Part shown: positions 6,091 through 13,661 of the stretch, in pieces
How the letters are laid out: every line of letters starts with the position of its first letter
Position numbering within the stretch: the first letter of the stretch is position 1
DNA from: Herbidospora galbida
Lineage (GTDB): Bacteria; Actinomycetota; Actinomycetes; Streptosporangiales; Streptosporangiaceae
DNA length: 64,000 bases
Reading direction: 5' to 3'
NCBI RefSeq assembly: GCF_005233835.1
Contig: NZ_SZQA01000033.1
Span: 46,448-110,447 of the forward strand
Program-made: the position numbers and the translations under genes
The notes under the pieces: model-generated
Seen by the model: only the letters and a program-made list of their open reading frames with translations
Told to the model about the DNA's origin: nothing
Databases searched by the model: none

Positions 6091-6896
6091 AGGGTGAGAG
6101 CCGCCCAGGTGATGATTCCGGCTTCGCCGTCCGCGACGATTCCGGCCTTCGTCTGGAAGTCGATGACGGCCTGCTTGGTCTTGGCTCCGTAGATGCCGTC
6201 GACGGTGAGCTTGGCTCCGGCGGTGTTCAGCAGCTGCTGGAGCTGCTTGATCTTGAGCTGGTCGTCGGGGTTGGTGCCGGAGTGGTTGCGCGGGTCGTCG
6301 GACTTGATGCCGAACCAGTGGTCGGGCGCCAGCGGGAACTTCGGCCGGGTGCTGCCGGGCTTGGTCGGCTTGGATGGCGTGGTCGGTGCCGGGGTCGCCT
6401 TGGTGGCCCAGCGTGGGTAGCCGAAGCCGACGAAGACGTTGTCGTACCTGGCGCAGACGGTGACCTTGTTGGAGATGTTGCCGTCAATGGTGACGACGCG
6501 GCCTTGCTTGTCGCGGCCGAGGACGACGCCGACGTGGTCGACTCCCGCGACGGTGTCGGTGCGCTGGTAGTCGACGAAGGCGATGCTGCCCCGGGTGGCG
6601 GTGTTGCCGAGGCGGCCGTTGCTGGCGAACCATCGGGCGTGGGATGGCGTCCAGGCGAAGCAGCCGACCTGTGCGAGCGCGGCTTCGGCGGCGTCCAGGC
6701 CGCCCTTCTTGCGTCCGGCTTCCCAGGCGGCCCAGCCGGTGAACACGTCGCACCAGGCGGCCTTGTCGAATCCGCTGTCCTTGACGCGGTCGCCGTACCA
6801 GATGCCGTAGGTGCTGGCGCCGTTCTTTTCGCCCTTGCCTTCTTGTGAGAGAAGGACGGCGATGTATTCCTCGGCGGTGATGATCAGGTCGCTCAC
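6087..6896 (-). CDS. Endolysin: CHAP amidase/peptidase plus PG-binding domain
   Basis: Residues 1-165 form a CHAP domain with catalytic Cys49 in AAWCDVFTGW and His121 in VDHVGVVLG; Asp138 or Asn140 in TIDGN completes the site. A Pro/Thr-rich linker (about 166-195) follows, then a peptidoglycan-binding type 1 domain (about 207-269) with QLQQLLNTAGAKLTVDG and TKQAVIDFQ. Such enzymes cleave cross-bridges or amide bonds in the host wall at lysis. There is no signal peptide, so export needs the holin. The holin-like genes are about 26 kb away at 32873-33454, an unusual separation. The GTG start overlaps the stop of a 38-codon gene. Confidence 0.93.
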   Translation of the reverse strand: MSDLIITAEEYIAVLLSQEGKGEKNGASTYGIWYGDRVKDSGFDKAAWCDVFTGWAAWEAGRKKGGLDAAEAALAQVGCFAWTPSHARWFASNGRLGNTATRGSIAFVDYQRTDTVAGVDHVGVVLGRDKQGRVVTIDGNISNKVTVCARYDNVFVGFGYPRWATKATPAPTTPSKPTKPGSTRPKFPLAPDHWFGIKSDDPRNHSGTNPDDQLKIKQLQQLLNTAGAKLTVDGIYGAKTKQAVIDFQTKAGIVADGEAGIITWAALTL

Positions 6897-7009
6897 CGGA
6901 TCTCCTCGAACTCCGGGAGCTCTACGAGCTCGACCTCGGCGAGGCTGGCGGGCTGCGGACCGTCTTCGGGGCGGATGGCTCCGCCTACGGGTGGGGTGGG
7001 GTAGCTCAC
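6893..7009 (-). CDS. Small acidic 38-residue protein
   Basis: A GTG start with AGGA at good spacing opens a 38-codon frame reading MSYPTPPVGGAIRPEDG and ending in an acidic helix (LAEVELVELPEFEEIR). The stop overlaps the endolysin start (GTGA), the same coupling seen throughout this operon, which supports it as a real gene. Function unknown. Confidence 0.6.
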   Translation of the reverse strand: MSYPTPPVGGAIRPEDGPQPASLAEVELVELPEFEEIR

Positions 7010-7027
7010 GTGCGAAGTCCTGATGGG

Positions 7028-7183
7028 TTAGCGGAGGGATTCGGCGCGGCGGGCGGCGCGGAATTCGGGCGCGGTGGGGGCCGAGACGTTTCCGCCGCGA
7101 TCTGGGGTGTCTGTGCGGACGCCCTTTTCGGTCATTCCCTTGCGGAGGTCCGCGTTCATTGACCGTGGGGCTGGTAGAGCCAT
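7028..7183 (-). CDS. Small 51-residue basic protein
   Basis: The ATG at 7183 has AGGAGA at the right distance and lies just after the upstream stop. A longer frame open to 7327 was rejected as it runs through the preceding gene. The protein (MALPAPRSMNADLRKGMTEK) is Arg-rich at its C-terminus. No function assigned. Confidence 0.6.
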   Translation of the reverse strand: MALPAPRSMNADLRKGMTEKGVRTDTPDRGGNVSAPTAPEFRAARRAESLR

Positions 7184-7196
7184 GGGGGGTCTCCTG

Positions 7197-7700
7197 TTAG
7201 CGCCAGGAAGGCAGTAGCTTGCGTGCCTGCCCGGCTGCGATATTGAGGGGTTCGCTCGATCGGACGCCGTATTTGACGGCGAGGTCGGTGAGCTCTTCAG
7301 GGGACATGTCGATGTTCTTGCCGTCATTCACCAGACGTTCGGCCGGAATTCCCTTGGGCGCGAAGCGCTTCCCTTGGGCTTGGAGCCGAAGTGAGGTCTG
7401 CGGGTTGAAATCTTCAGGCCATGAATAGTCCTCGGATGGGACTCGTTCGCCGACGTGGACTCCACGCTGGTAGCTGCGCTTGTTGAGGCTTTGCTTGACC
7501 GCGTTGAGCAGCCGGTCTTCGCGCCGCGATCGGACGGTGCCGAGATATCCGTCTGGGTATTCGGCGTATGGCGCCGCGTTTCCTGTGCGGCGGGCGTCCA
7601 GTTGGTTTCGCCACGGCACGACCGGGACATTGGGGGAGCTGCCGATCGTGCCGGGCTGGCCTTGGGGGGCGTTGTAGGACCAGTCGCTGTATCCGGGCAT
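7197..7700 (-). CDS. Hypothetical protein
   Basis: The 167-residue protein has a Pro/Gly/Asn-rich N-terminus (MPGYSDWSYNAPQGQPG), a basic middle region with RSRREDRLLNAVKQSLNKR, and a C-terminal segment SPEELTDLAVKYGVRSSE. It belongs to a run of small proteins (6893-8236) that are Gly/Pro/Arg-rich and could be minor virion or internal proteins, though this is a guess. No domain recognised. Confidence 0.6.
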   Translation of the reverse strand: MPGYSDWSYNAPQGQPGTIGSSPNVPVVPWRNQLDARRTGNAAPYAEYPDGYLGTVRSRREDRLLNAVKQSLNKRSYQRGVHVGERVPSEDYSWPEDFNPQTSLRLQAQGKRFAPKGIPAERLVNDGKNIDMSPEELTDLAVKYGVRSSEPLNIAAGQARKLLPSWR

Positions 7701-7706
7701 GACGTC

Positions 7707-7925
7707 CTACAGGGAGACGGTGGTGGGGTTCCGTCGCGGTTCGTTGTCGACGGCGACCGGTTGGCGGTCTTGGGTTGCTCGGTTGGCCAGGGCTCCGCCG
7801 ACAAAGGCTCCGTAACGGCCTGCTGTCCCTGCGCTCGCGGCGCTGGCGCCCAGCTCGGTGGCAGCGCCGCGAGCGACGGCGCTACCGGCGGCGCGGGCGG
7901 CGACGCCCAGCAGGAGGGGGAGCAT
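7707..7925 (-). CDS. Small Ala/Gly-rich hydrophobic protein
   Basis: The 72-residue protein starts MLPLLLGVAARAAGSAV and stays Ala/Gly-rich to about residue 50 before a polar tail. The GGAGG ribosome site and the overlap of the ATG with the upstream stop fix the start at 7925. The N-terminal half could form one or two amphipathic or membrane helices. Confidence 0.6.
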   Translation of the reverse strand: MLPLLLGVAARAAGSAVARGAATELGASAASAGTAGRYGAFVGGALANRATQDRQPVAVDNEPRRNPTTVSL

Positions 7926-8236
7926 TAGTTGCCTCCGCCGAGCCGACGCCGGGCGTCGAGGAACTCGCCGGTTCCCTTGGCGCTGGGGACGCGCCGGGTG
8001 TTGCGGAGATTGGCCGAGGCGGCTGGGTCCTCCATGGGGGCCCATCGCGAGCTCGGGGCGTAGCAGGCGCCCAGGCGCTCGTTGACGTTCCGCTTGTGGC
8101 CGCCGGTGAGGTCGACCATGGCCGAGCCCTTAGGCCCGCCCTTGGGGCGAGAGGCAGTCGAGGGCTTGCCGGAGGTGTTGGTGGCCGTCGCGTGAGCGGT
8201 GCCGACCTTCGGGAACGTGGTTGTGGTCTTGTCCAC
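7925..8236 (-). CDS. Hypothetical basic protein
   Basis: The 103-residue protein is Thr/Lys/Gly-rich in the first half (TTTTFPKVGTAHATATN) and Arg/Ala-rich in the second, ending RRRLGGGN. It is basic and low in hydrophobics, which would suit nucleic-acid binding or an unstructured partner. No family recognised. Confidence 0.55.
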   Translation of the reverse strand: MDKTTTTFPKVGTAHATATNTSGKPSTASRPKGGPKGSAMVDLTGGHKRNVNERLGACYAPSSRWAPMEDPAASANLRNTRRVPSAKGTGEFLDARRRLGGGN

Positions 8237-8286
8237 TGGGTTTCCTTTATTGTGGCCGGGGCCGAATTAAGTCCAGTGGCGCGTGT

Positions 8287-8568
8287 TTAGTAAAAGACTT
8301 GGAAGACGAGGCCGGTTACTTCGCCGTCGTCCATTTGGATGATGGTGAATGCCGGTCGGAAGGTGAGCGAAAGTCCTCGTGGGCCGACGTAGCCTTGTGC
8401 GATGGCCATGGCCTTGCAGGTCTGGTTGACCGCTCCGGCGCCGATGGCGCGGATGAAGACTTCCTTGCCCTCGTAGATGGCGTGGCTGATGGCCGATGCC
8501 AGCTTTGGTGCGTCGCTTTTGCCTGAGACCTTCAAAAGCATGGTGTTTGAGGCGGTCTCGGTATCCAA
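8287..8568 (-). CDS. SpoVS-like protein
   Basis: The 93-residue protein matches the stage V sporulation protein S family over nearly its whole length: LLKVSGKSDAPKLASAISHA, AIGAGAVNQTCKAMAIAQGY, and SLTFRPAFTIIQ. SpoVS is a small nucleic-acid-binding protein of the Alba-like fold that affects septation and spore coat assembly in Bacillus. In a phage it could bind DNA or RNA or alter host cell division; this is inference. The TTG start at 8568 has AGGGG upstream; the internal ATG at 8541 has no ribosome site. It lies downstream of a RuvC-like resolvase, with an empty 76-base gap between. Confidence 0.88.
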   Translation of the reverse strand: MDTETASNTMLLKVSGKSDAPKLASAISHAIYEGKEVFIRAIGAGAVNQTCKAMAIAQGYVGPRGLSLTFRPAFTIIQMDDGEVTGLVFQVFY

Positions 8569-8644
8569 TGGTTCCCCTAATTACGTGTCTAGTTCCGGTA
8601 GTTTTCCGGGTTCTATTTCACGTTAAGGGAATTGCGTCCTGAGT

Positions 8645-9241
8645 TTATAATGCCGGGACCGGTATGGATGATTTCCAGTGCGCGGGGAGGTCCGTGTGCT
8701 TGGTCAGGCCCTGAATAACCTTGAATTCCTCGGGAAGATCGCTTCTTCCCCTATGTAAGTCACAGGCCATTCGTGCCAACACGTAGGCGTCTGCCTCGTT
8801 GTCATTCTTTGTGACGAATCCCCACTTTTCCTTGCAGAACTTCATCACCTTCTTCTTGTCGGCGTTTCCCTTACCGGTCGCGTACTGTTTCAGTTCGCTT
8901 GGGCTGACGATCGTCGGATATCCGGCCTGACTGGTGTAATAGCTCAGCAGGCGCAGCCGTACGGCGGCCGATATCTCCCCGACTTCCTCGCGGCGGAAAG
9001 CCCGTCCTCGCGCATACCCTTCCATTGCGATGTGCATGACCGATGCCGGGGGGTGAATTCCACCCCAGCGGCCGAAGAGCTCGTCGAGCCATTCCTGCAC
9101 GGCGATCAGGCGTCCCACACCCTTACCGAACTTGGCTGGCGGGAAGGCCTTGCGGTGGACCGCCGGAGCTTCTCCAGGTGCGTAGGCGACTACCGCGAAC
9201 CCGGAGAAGCTCTGGTCGATGCCGATGTACCGGCCGATCAC
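8645..9241 (-). CDS. RuvC-like Holliday junction resolvase
   Basis: The 198-residue protein has the RNase H-fold signature of RuvC: Asp9 in YIGIDQSFSG, Glu74 in HIAMEGYARG, and the acidic C-terminal motif NDNEADAYVLA (Asp147/Asp151). Such enzymes resolve branched phage DNA before packaging. It is one of two resolvase-type genes in this window; the other is at 13170. The ATG overlaps the dNMP kinase stop. Confidence 0.9.
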   Translation of the reverse strand: MIGRYIGIDQSFSGFAVVAYAPGEAPAVHRKAFPPAKFGKGVGRLIAVQEWLDELFGRWGGIHPPASVMHIAMEGYARGRAFRREEVGEISAAVRLRLLSYYTSQAGYPTIVSPSELKQYATGKGNADKKKVMKFCKEKWGFVTKNDNEADAYVLARMACDLHRGRSDLPEEFKVIQGLTKHTDLPAHWKSSIPVPAL

Positions 9242-9945
9242 TGCTCTCCTGAGAGGTGCTTCCAGGCCCCTCGCTGCGCAGATGCCATCGCCGCGACCGC
9301 TCCGGGAGAGTAGTTGGTTCCCATGACCTTGGCCGCGACCTTGAGCGCGCTCTCCTTCTCGATCTGGTTGGCACGGTCGCGCCAGTGCCTCTCTGCCCGA
9401 TCGACCAGTTCAGCCGCGACCTTAGGCATGCCCTCAAGGGAACACTCACTGAGGTCGATCACGATGTCGGGCACCCAGTCGGCTGCCTTCTCAGAGATGT
9501 GCTGGTTGACCGGCCCGACACCTTCGCGGATGACATGAACGGACACGACATGGGAGTGTGCGTCGACCAGGGCCTTGAGCTCGTTGGGATAGCGCAGGTC
9601 GGTGATGACGACCTTCTCCCGGTTGTTGGCGATCTTGAGGGGCTGTGTGAGCCACACGTCCTGGTCGATGACCGTGCGTGCGCCTTCGCCGAGATCTTGG
9701 AGCAGTTTGCGGACCTCGGGGAACATGCGCTTGGCCAGGTCCCAGCCCAGCTCATAGACCACTTCATTGAGGTGGATCGACTTGCCGTCCGCGTCCTCGA
9801 TGACCCGTGGGTTCACGGCCTTGGCGAGCTCGCGAACCTGATTGGCGAAAGCGATGCGGTGGTATCCGTGCTGGAGCTTCAGCAGGGAGGCGAGGGTGTC
9901 CTTTCCGACGCCTCCGTAGCCGTAGAGCGCGAGGACCTTGCTCAA
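9238..9945 (-). CDS. Deoxynucleoside monophosphate kinase
   Basis: The 235-residue protein begins with a P-loop, LYGYGGVGKDTLASLL, followed by a nucleotide-binding Arg/Asp pattern and the strand VVITDLRYPNEL, as in T4 gp1-type dNMP kinases. It converts dNMPs to dNDPs with ATP. With ThyX and ribonucleotide reductase nearby it forms a phage nucleotide supply route. The C-terminal 50 residues are a long charged helix. Confidence 0.88.
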   Translation of the reverse strand: MSKVLALYGYGGVGKDTLASLLKLQHGYHRIAFANQVRELAKAVNPRVIEDADGKSIHLNEVVYELGWDLAKRMFPEVRKLLQDLGEGARTVIDQDVWLTQPLKIANNREKVVITDLRYPNELKALVDAHSHVVSVHVIREGVGPVNQHISEKAADWVPDIVIDLSECSLEGMPKVAAELVDRAERHWRDRANQIEKESALKVAAKVMGTNYSPGAVAAMASAQRGAWKHLSGEQ

Positions 9946-10214
9946 GCCGTGACCTTGACGATGTTGTTCCAGCGCCGGATGGTGACGGTCTTTCCGAGCA
10001 GCTGGGGGAACTCAGGGGCGATCACCCGGAGATCGACGAGGTAGCTGTGTCGCCAGTGGGTCTGGACGATGCGGACGACCTTGCCGACGAGCTGCTCGGT
10101 GGTGTTGCCGACGCGGAAGGGGAAGACGACGGTGTCCCCCTCGGTCACGACCTTGCCGAAGATGTCGGTGAGACGAATCTCGATAGCCGGGGTGACCGTC
10201 TGAATGGTGGTCAT
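9942..10214 (-). CDS. Hypothetical beta-rich protein
   Basis: The 90-residue protein is almost all predicted beta strand (GDTVVFPFRVGN, LVGKVVRIVQTHW, KTVTIRRWNNIVKVTA), like a small beta-barrel. GGAG lies eight bases before the ATG. Translated together with the dNMP kinase (four-base overlap). Function unknown. Confidence 0.65.
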   Translation of the reverse strand: MTTIQTVTPAIEIRLTDIFGKVVTEGDTVVFPFRVGNTTEQLVGKVVRIVQTHWRHSYLVDLRVIAPEFPQLLGKTVTIRRWNNIVKVTA

Positions 10215-10237
10215 TTGTTGTTCTCCGTGTAGGGGAT

Positions 10238-11416
10238 TCAGGCGGAACGACGGATCGTGTCGTTTCCGAATGGCTGGTTGGGAAAGTCGCTGAAGCTGTT
10301 GGGGGCGACCCGGCGGAGGATTGTGAGGAGTTCTCCGGCGAGTTCCCGGATTTCCGCGTCGGCGGCGATGTGGTAGCGCTTGGTCAGCACTTCGCGCCAG
10401 GCCCGGAGATTTCCGGTGACGACCATGGAGACCGGCTGAGAATTGAGCAGGACGCTGCGGGCGGCCTCGCGGATTTCCTTCTTGGTGAGCTTGTCGCCGT
10501 CCGCCTGCCGCGCCATGAGCGCGGTGATGATCTCCTCGTAGTCGCCGATGGAGGCCTTGTGTGCGCAGATCAGGACGTCCGTGATGGCGGGGTACTTACG
10601 CAGCAGCGGAGGGATGACCGGTTCACCTTCGTCTTGAGGGACGTAGCGCTGGCTCTCGACACTGAGTGACAGGTGCCGGTGGCGGGAGAGTTCGGCCAGG
10701 AGGCTCCGGGAGACGCCGGTGATCAGGAACGTCGCGCTGGCGTGTTCTAGAACACTGAAGTGTTGGTGGTCGATCACATTGCGCAGGTATCCGGCGTTGG
10801 TTGCCGTCTCCGGGTTGGGCTTCGACCAGCTCTGGTAGCACGTGCGACCGGCGTACTCGGCCAGGATGTCAGCGTCCATGTAGCCGACGTTGGTCGGGTC
10901 GTCCTGGTGGTCGAGCTTGTCGTACACCTCGGCCGAGACGAAGGTCCAGGCGATCAGCTGCACCCGCGAGGGGGTCTCGTCGACGGTGACGGTGCTGGCC
11001 TGCGGAGGCGGAGGGAAGACGGTGTCCTCGGAGACGATCGTCAGCTTGGGCCGTGGGATGCAGCAGCCATCACAGTCGTGCTCCTGCCACTGGTCGGCGT
11101 CGCTGTACTGGTCGATGAAGTAGGCGAGGCTGTCAGGGTCGGTGTGGGCCTGGTTGTGCTGGCAGATCCGGTAGCCGAGGTAATGCCGGTCGCTCCGGAA
11201 GACCAGCGGCCACTCGATCATGTGATGGTTGGACGGGTTGTGCAGGACGCAGATCTCTCCGGCGCCGCGAATGGTGTTTCCGCACACGAGAGCGCTGTGG
11301 GTGCGGAGGACCTTGTCGTCCCCGAGGGAGTGGTGTTCAGTCTGGCGTGCGGCGAGCTTCCGCAGTTCGTCTTCGAACTCCTGGAAGAGGTCACTGGTGG
11401 CGATCATGTTGTCCAT
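10238..11416 (-). CDS. thyX: Flavin-dependent thymidylate synthase with extra N-terminal domain
   Basis: Residues from about 148 to 392 are Thy[17 protein letters not shown] and the signature [14 protein letters not shown] (RHRxxS) place FAD and dUMP binding. The enzyme methylates dUMP to dTMP using methylene-tetrahydrofolate, NADPH and FAD. ThyX is normally 220-260 residues; here about 145 more residues precede it. This extra region is Cys/His-rich ([28 protein letters not shown]), resembling a zinc-binding domain that occurs as a separate small protein in other actinophages. GGAG at six bases supports the start at 11416. Confidence 0.93.
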   Translation of the reverse strand: MDNMIATSDLFQEFEDELRKLAARQTEHHSLGDDKVLRTHSALVCGNTIRGAGEICVLHNPSNHHMIEWPLVFRSDRHYLGYRICQHNQAHTDPDSLAYFIDQYSDADQWQEHDCDGCCIPRPKLTIVSEDTVFPPPPQASTVTVDETPSRVQLIAWTFVSAEVYDKLDHQDDPTNVGYMDADILAEYAGRTCYQSWSKPNPETATNAGYLRNVIDHQHFSVLEHASATFLITGVSRSLLAELSRHRHLSLSVESQRYVPQDEGEPVIPPLLRKYPAITDVLICAHKASIGDYEEIITALMARQADGDKLTKKEIREAARSVLLNSQPVSMVVTGNLRAWREVLTKRYHIAADAEIRELAGELLTILRRVAPNSFSDFPNQPFGNDTIRRSA

Positions 11417-11925
11417 CGATGTCTCCGGTTGAGGTCGGGTGTGTCAGTGCGGCGGGTGAGCTCGCGGGAGAGGTAGGCGGCCCGGCCGGAAGCCGATTTC
11501 GCGATGGGCTCGATCAACTTCCGCAGGGCGTAGCACTCGGTCTGGAGTGCGGTGGCCTCGGCTACGAGAGGGTCGTCGGCCGCTCCGGCTTTGAGCGCCG
11601 TGGCGGTCTTGCCGGTGCCCTTGACGATCGCGGCGGCGCGGCGGCGGCCGAGCTCTTCCTGAACCCACTGCTCGCGGATTTCCGCGAGGGCGAGCTGTCC
11701 GCTGGCGTACTCGCTCCAGGCGATCATTTGCTGATAAAGCGACATCAGCTCCGGGCCGTCGAGCTCGGTGACGTCGTCGGGGAGGCCGGGGAGTGATTCG
11801 GCTGGCCGGTCAGGTGGGGCGATCCCGCTCCGGCGCAGCTGGCTGACGGTCGCGTCGACGAAGTCTTCGAGTTCCGTCTTGAGGGTGGGCTTGGAGGTCA
11901 GTGACCTGCGGTGCAGGGTTCGCAT
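11404..11925 (-). CDS. Hypothetical helical protein
   Basis: The 173-residue protein is mostly helical, with a coiled-coil-like centre ([20 protein letters not shown]). It overlaps ThyX by 13 bases and the upstream nuclease by 116 bases if the first ATG is used. The ribosome site is weak, so a later start is possible. No family recognised. Confidence 0.6.
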   Translation of the reverse strand: MRTLHRRSLTSKPTLKTELEDFVDATVSQLRRSGIAPPDRPAESLPGLPDDVTELDGPELMSLYQQMIAWSEYASGQLALAEIREQWVQEELGRRRAAAIVKGTGKTATALKAGAADDPLVAEATALQTECYALRKLIEPIAKSASGRAAYLSRELTRRTDTPDLNRRHRWTT

Positions 11926-12856
11926 CAGGTTCGGGCCAGCAGGTGGAGAGGAAATGGCATGAGGTACATGCCTTGGAGGTGAAGACGTGGGCGCGGTCCG
12001 GTGGCGGGGCGTCGTGGTGGATCGCGTTGAAGATCTGGGTGGCCTTGTTCAGCAGATCGTCGAGAATTAACCGGGTCGCTTTATCGAGGCGAAGGCTGAA
12101 TTCCTTTGTTTGCTGATTGGCCTTGAACTCGTACAGGAAGACGATCCTGCTGACCTCGTAGCCGAGCTGCTGTGCCATCCACAGGTAGATGGCCCCCTGC
12201 TTTACGTGTGAGGGAAGTGGCGCCTCTAGCTGCCGCCAAATCTCGTCGAGGTCTGGGATCTTCTTACCGTCCGGCCTTTCGGCCGTGTATTTCCGCACCA
12301 ACGATGGTGCGTCGATCCGGATGGTCCCAAGCCCGATGCTCTTGATCTCGATCAGACAGTGTTTGCTGGGGACGAATCCGTCTGTGTGGCCTGCGATCAA
12401 ATGTGAGTCTTCGGCCGATAGCGGAAGCTCCGCATACTCAAAGGTGCGGGTTTCACAGAACGGGCACCAATGGGGTTCGGGGCCGACTTCTGTGGTGACG
12501 ATGCACTTACATACCAAGCAGCGCCAATGGCCGGACAATAGACCAAGCTCGGCGAGCCAACCCTGCCACTTGCTGTGGATCGAATGACCTTCGGCGAAGA
12601 TGTTCTCCGTGACCCACGAGTGGACCTCCGGCGGGATTGTTTCGCCGCGTCGAACTGCGTCGATGCGGTAGTAGGTCTGCCGGGGGCACCAGTCGTCGTG
12701 GGCCATTTCGGAGGGGTGAATGATGTCCTGGCGCCGGTCGTCGGGGAGGCTGGCCTTGTGCTGAACGTGACCGACGATCGTGCCCAGGAGAACCGTGGGC
12801 TGCTTGGTCGCGGCGGCGATCTCCGCGAGTGAGCCGGTCAGTTTAACGTTGGCCAT
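11810..12856 (-). CDS. Cas4/RecB-type PD-(D/E)XK nuclease
   Basis: Residues run from MANVKLTGSLAEI. The protein has the fold signature HPSEMAHDDWCPRQTYYRI near the N-terminus, a zinc-ribbon insertion (CLVCKC and HWCPFCETR), the nuclease motif HTDGFV with LIEIKS (D and E-x-K), QGAIYLWM, and a C-terminal Cys cluster ACTSCHFLSTCW. The first Cys at DDWCPRQ with the C-terminal three suggests a Cas4-type iron-sulfur cluster. A recombination exonuclease role is inferred. The start at 12856 has GGA six bases upstream; ATG at 12862 is an alternative. The last 39 codons overlap the next gene. Confidence 0.85.
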   Translation of the reverse strand: MANVKLTGSLAEIAAATKQPTVLLGTIVGHVQHKASLPDDRRQDIIHPSEMAHDDWCPRQTYYRIDAVRRGETIPPEVHSWVTENIFAEGHSIHSKWQGWLAELGLLSGHWRCLVCKCIVTTEVGPEPHWCPFCETRTFEYAELPLSAEDSHLIAGHTDGFVPSKHCLIEIKSIGLGTIRIDAPSLVRKYTAERPDGKKIPDLDEIWRQLEAPLPSHVKQGAIYLWMAQQLGYEVSRIVFLYEFKANQQTKEFSLRLDKATRLILDDLLNKATQIFNAIHHDAPPPDRAHVFTSKACTSCHFLSTCWPEPDANPAPQVTDLQAHPQDGTRRLRRRDRQPAAPERDRPT

Positions 12857-13170
12857 TGCCATTCCGATCGGGGCGCCAGGTCCGGCCGGAGCCGGTATCG
12901 GTGTTTGACTTCCTGGCGCATTGCGTGTCGTTCTTCGGGGGTCTTTCCACCCCATACGCCGTCGCTTTCGTTGTTGACGGCGGCGTATTCGAGGCATTTA
13001 TCGCGGGTCGGGCAGACCACGCCGTCCCAAGTGCCGTTGCAGATGTCAACGCAGTCCTGCTCGTCGGCTGGCGTGAACCAGGGGTCACAGTCGCGTCGAG
13101 GTTCGAACTTGATGCACTTGGCTCCCCGGGCTATCCAATCGGGGGCGTGCAGGCGTAGGTGCATGACCAT
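12838..13170 (-). CDS. WhiB-like transcription factor, unusual Cys spacing
   Basis: The 110-residue protein has WhiB features: DPWFTP, CPTRDKCLEYA, and GVWGG at residues 71-75, followed by ERHAMRQ. WhiB proteins bind a [4Fe-4S] cluster and act with the host sigma factor. Here the cysteines are at 19, 28, 40, 44, 53 and 59. The usual C-x2-C-x5-C becomes C40-x3-C44-x8-C53-x5-C59 because NGTWDG is inserted. Phage WhiB proteins (such as that of TM4) repress host whiB genes; the same role is possible here. The start overlaps the resolvase stop. Confidence 0.88.
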   Translation of the reverse strand: MVMHLRLHAPDWIARGAKCIKFEPRRDCDPWFTPADEQDCVDICNGTWDGVVCPTRDKCLEYAAVNNESDGVWGGKTPEERHAMRQEVKHRYRLRPDLAPRSEWQWPTLN

Positions 13171-13484
13171 TACTGAGGGTCTTCCTCCAAATCGAGTTCG
13201 GCGATGAAATCCTCTTCGGCGAGGAGGATCCAGTTGCGTCCGCCGATTTCGATTCCGAAGAGCATCGTCCGTCCGTCGAGGAGTGCGTGCTTTTCGGCTT
13301 GGAGTAGTTCGTCTTTGGTGATGCGGTAGCTCTTGGCGCCGGTGGTTTTGTATTCGATGCTGAACTTTTTGCTGCGGACGTCATTTTTTCTCCGCCACTG
13401 GTTCCCGCTTCCGGCGTTCACGGTGCCGCCGAAGAGCTTGGCACCGCGTTTCTCCTGTCGGCGGGAATCCTTGTAGCCACTCAT
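13170..13484 (-). CDS. Hjc-type Holliday junction resolvase / PD-(D/E)XK nuclease
   Basis: The 104-residue protein fits the archaeal-type resolvase fold: an N-terminal Glu in RRQEKRGAKLFGG, Asp in RRKNDVRSKKFSIEYKTT giving D-x(n)-E-x-K, then a helix and the strands RTMLFGIEIGGRNWILL. It would cut branched DNA or clip flaps. Its length (104) is short but complete. It overlaps both neighbours by one base. Confidence 0.8.
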   Translation of the reverse strand: MSGYKDSRRQEKRGAKLFGGTVNAGSGNQWRRKNDVRSKKFSIEYKTTGAKSYRITKDELLQAEKHALLDGRTMLFGIEIGGRNWILLAEEDFIAELDLEEDPQ

Positions 13485-13660
13485 TAAGGGACGAGTGCCA
13501 TGGTGTACTTCGCGGAGTGCCAGCGGCCGGAGGTGAAGACGCCGAGGAGCTCGTCCTTCTCGCCAAGAATGTGCAGGGTGCCTATGTTGACCACCTCGAA
13601 CCTTTCTCCGATGAAGAGATCGTGGCTGCCACCGGGCAGGTCAACCTTGATTACGCGCAT
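13484..13660 (-). CDS. Small hypothetical protein
   Basis: The 58-residue protein, MRVIKVDLPGGSHDLFIGER onwards, is beta-rich. Its ATG follows directly after the stop of the short RNA ligase gene (TGAAATG). A longer frame open to 13930 was rejected since it runs through that ligase. Function unknown. Confidence 0.6.
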   Translation of the reverse strand: MRVIKVDLPGGSHDLFIGERFEVVNIGTLHILGEKDELLGVFTSGRWHSAKYTMALVP

Positions 13661-13661
13661 T

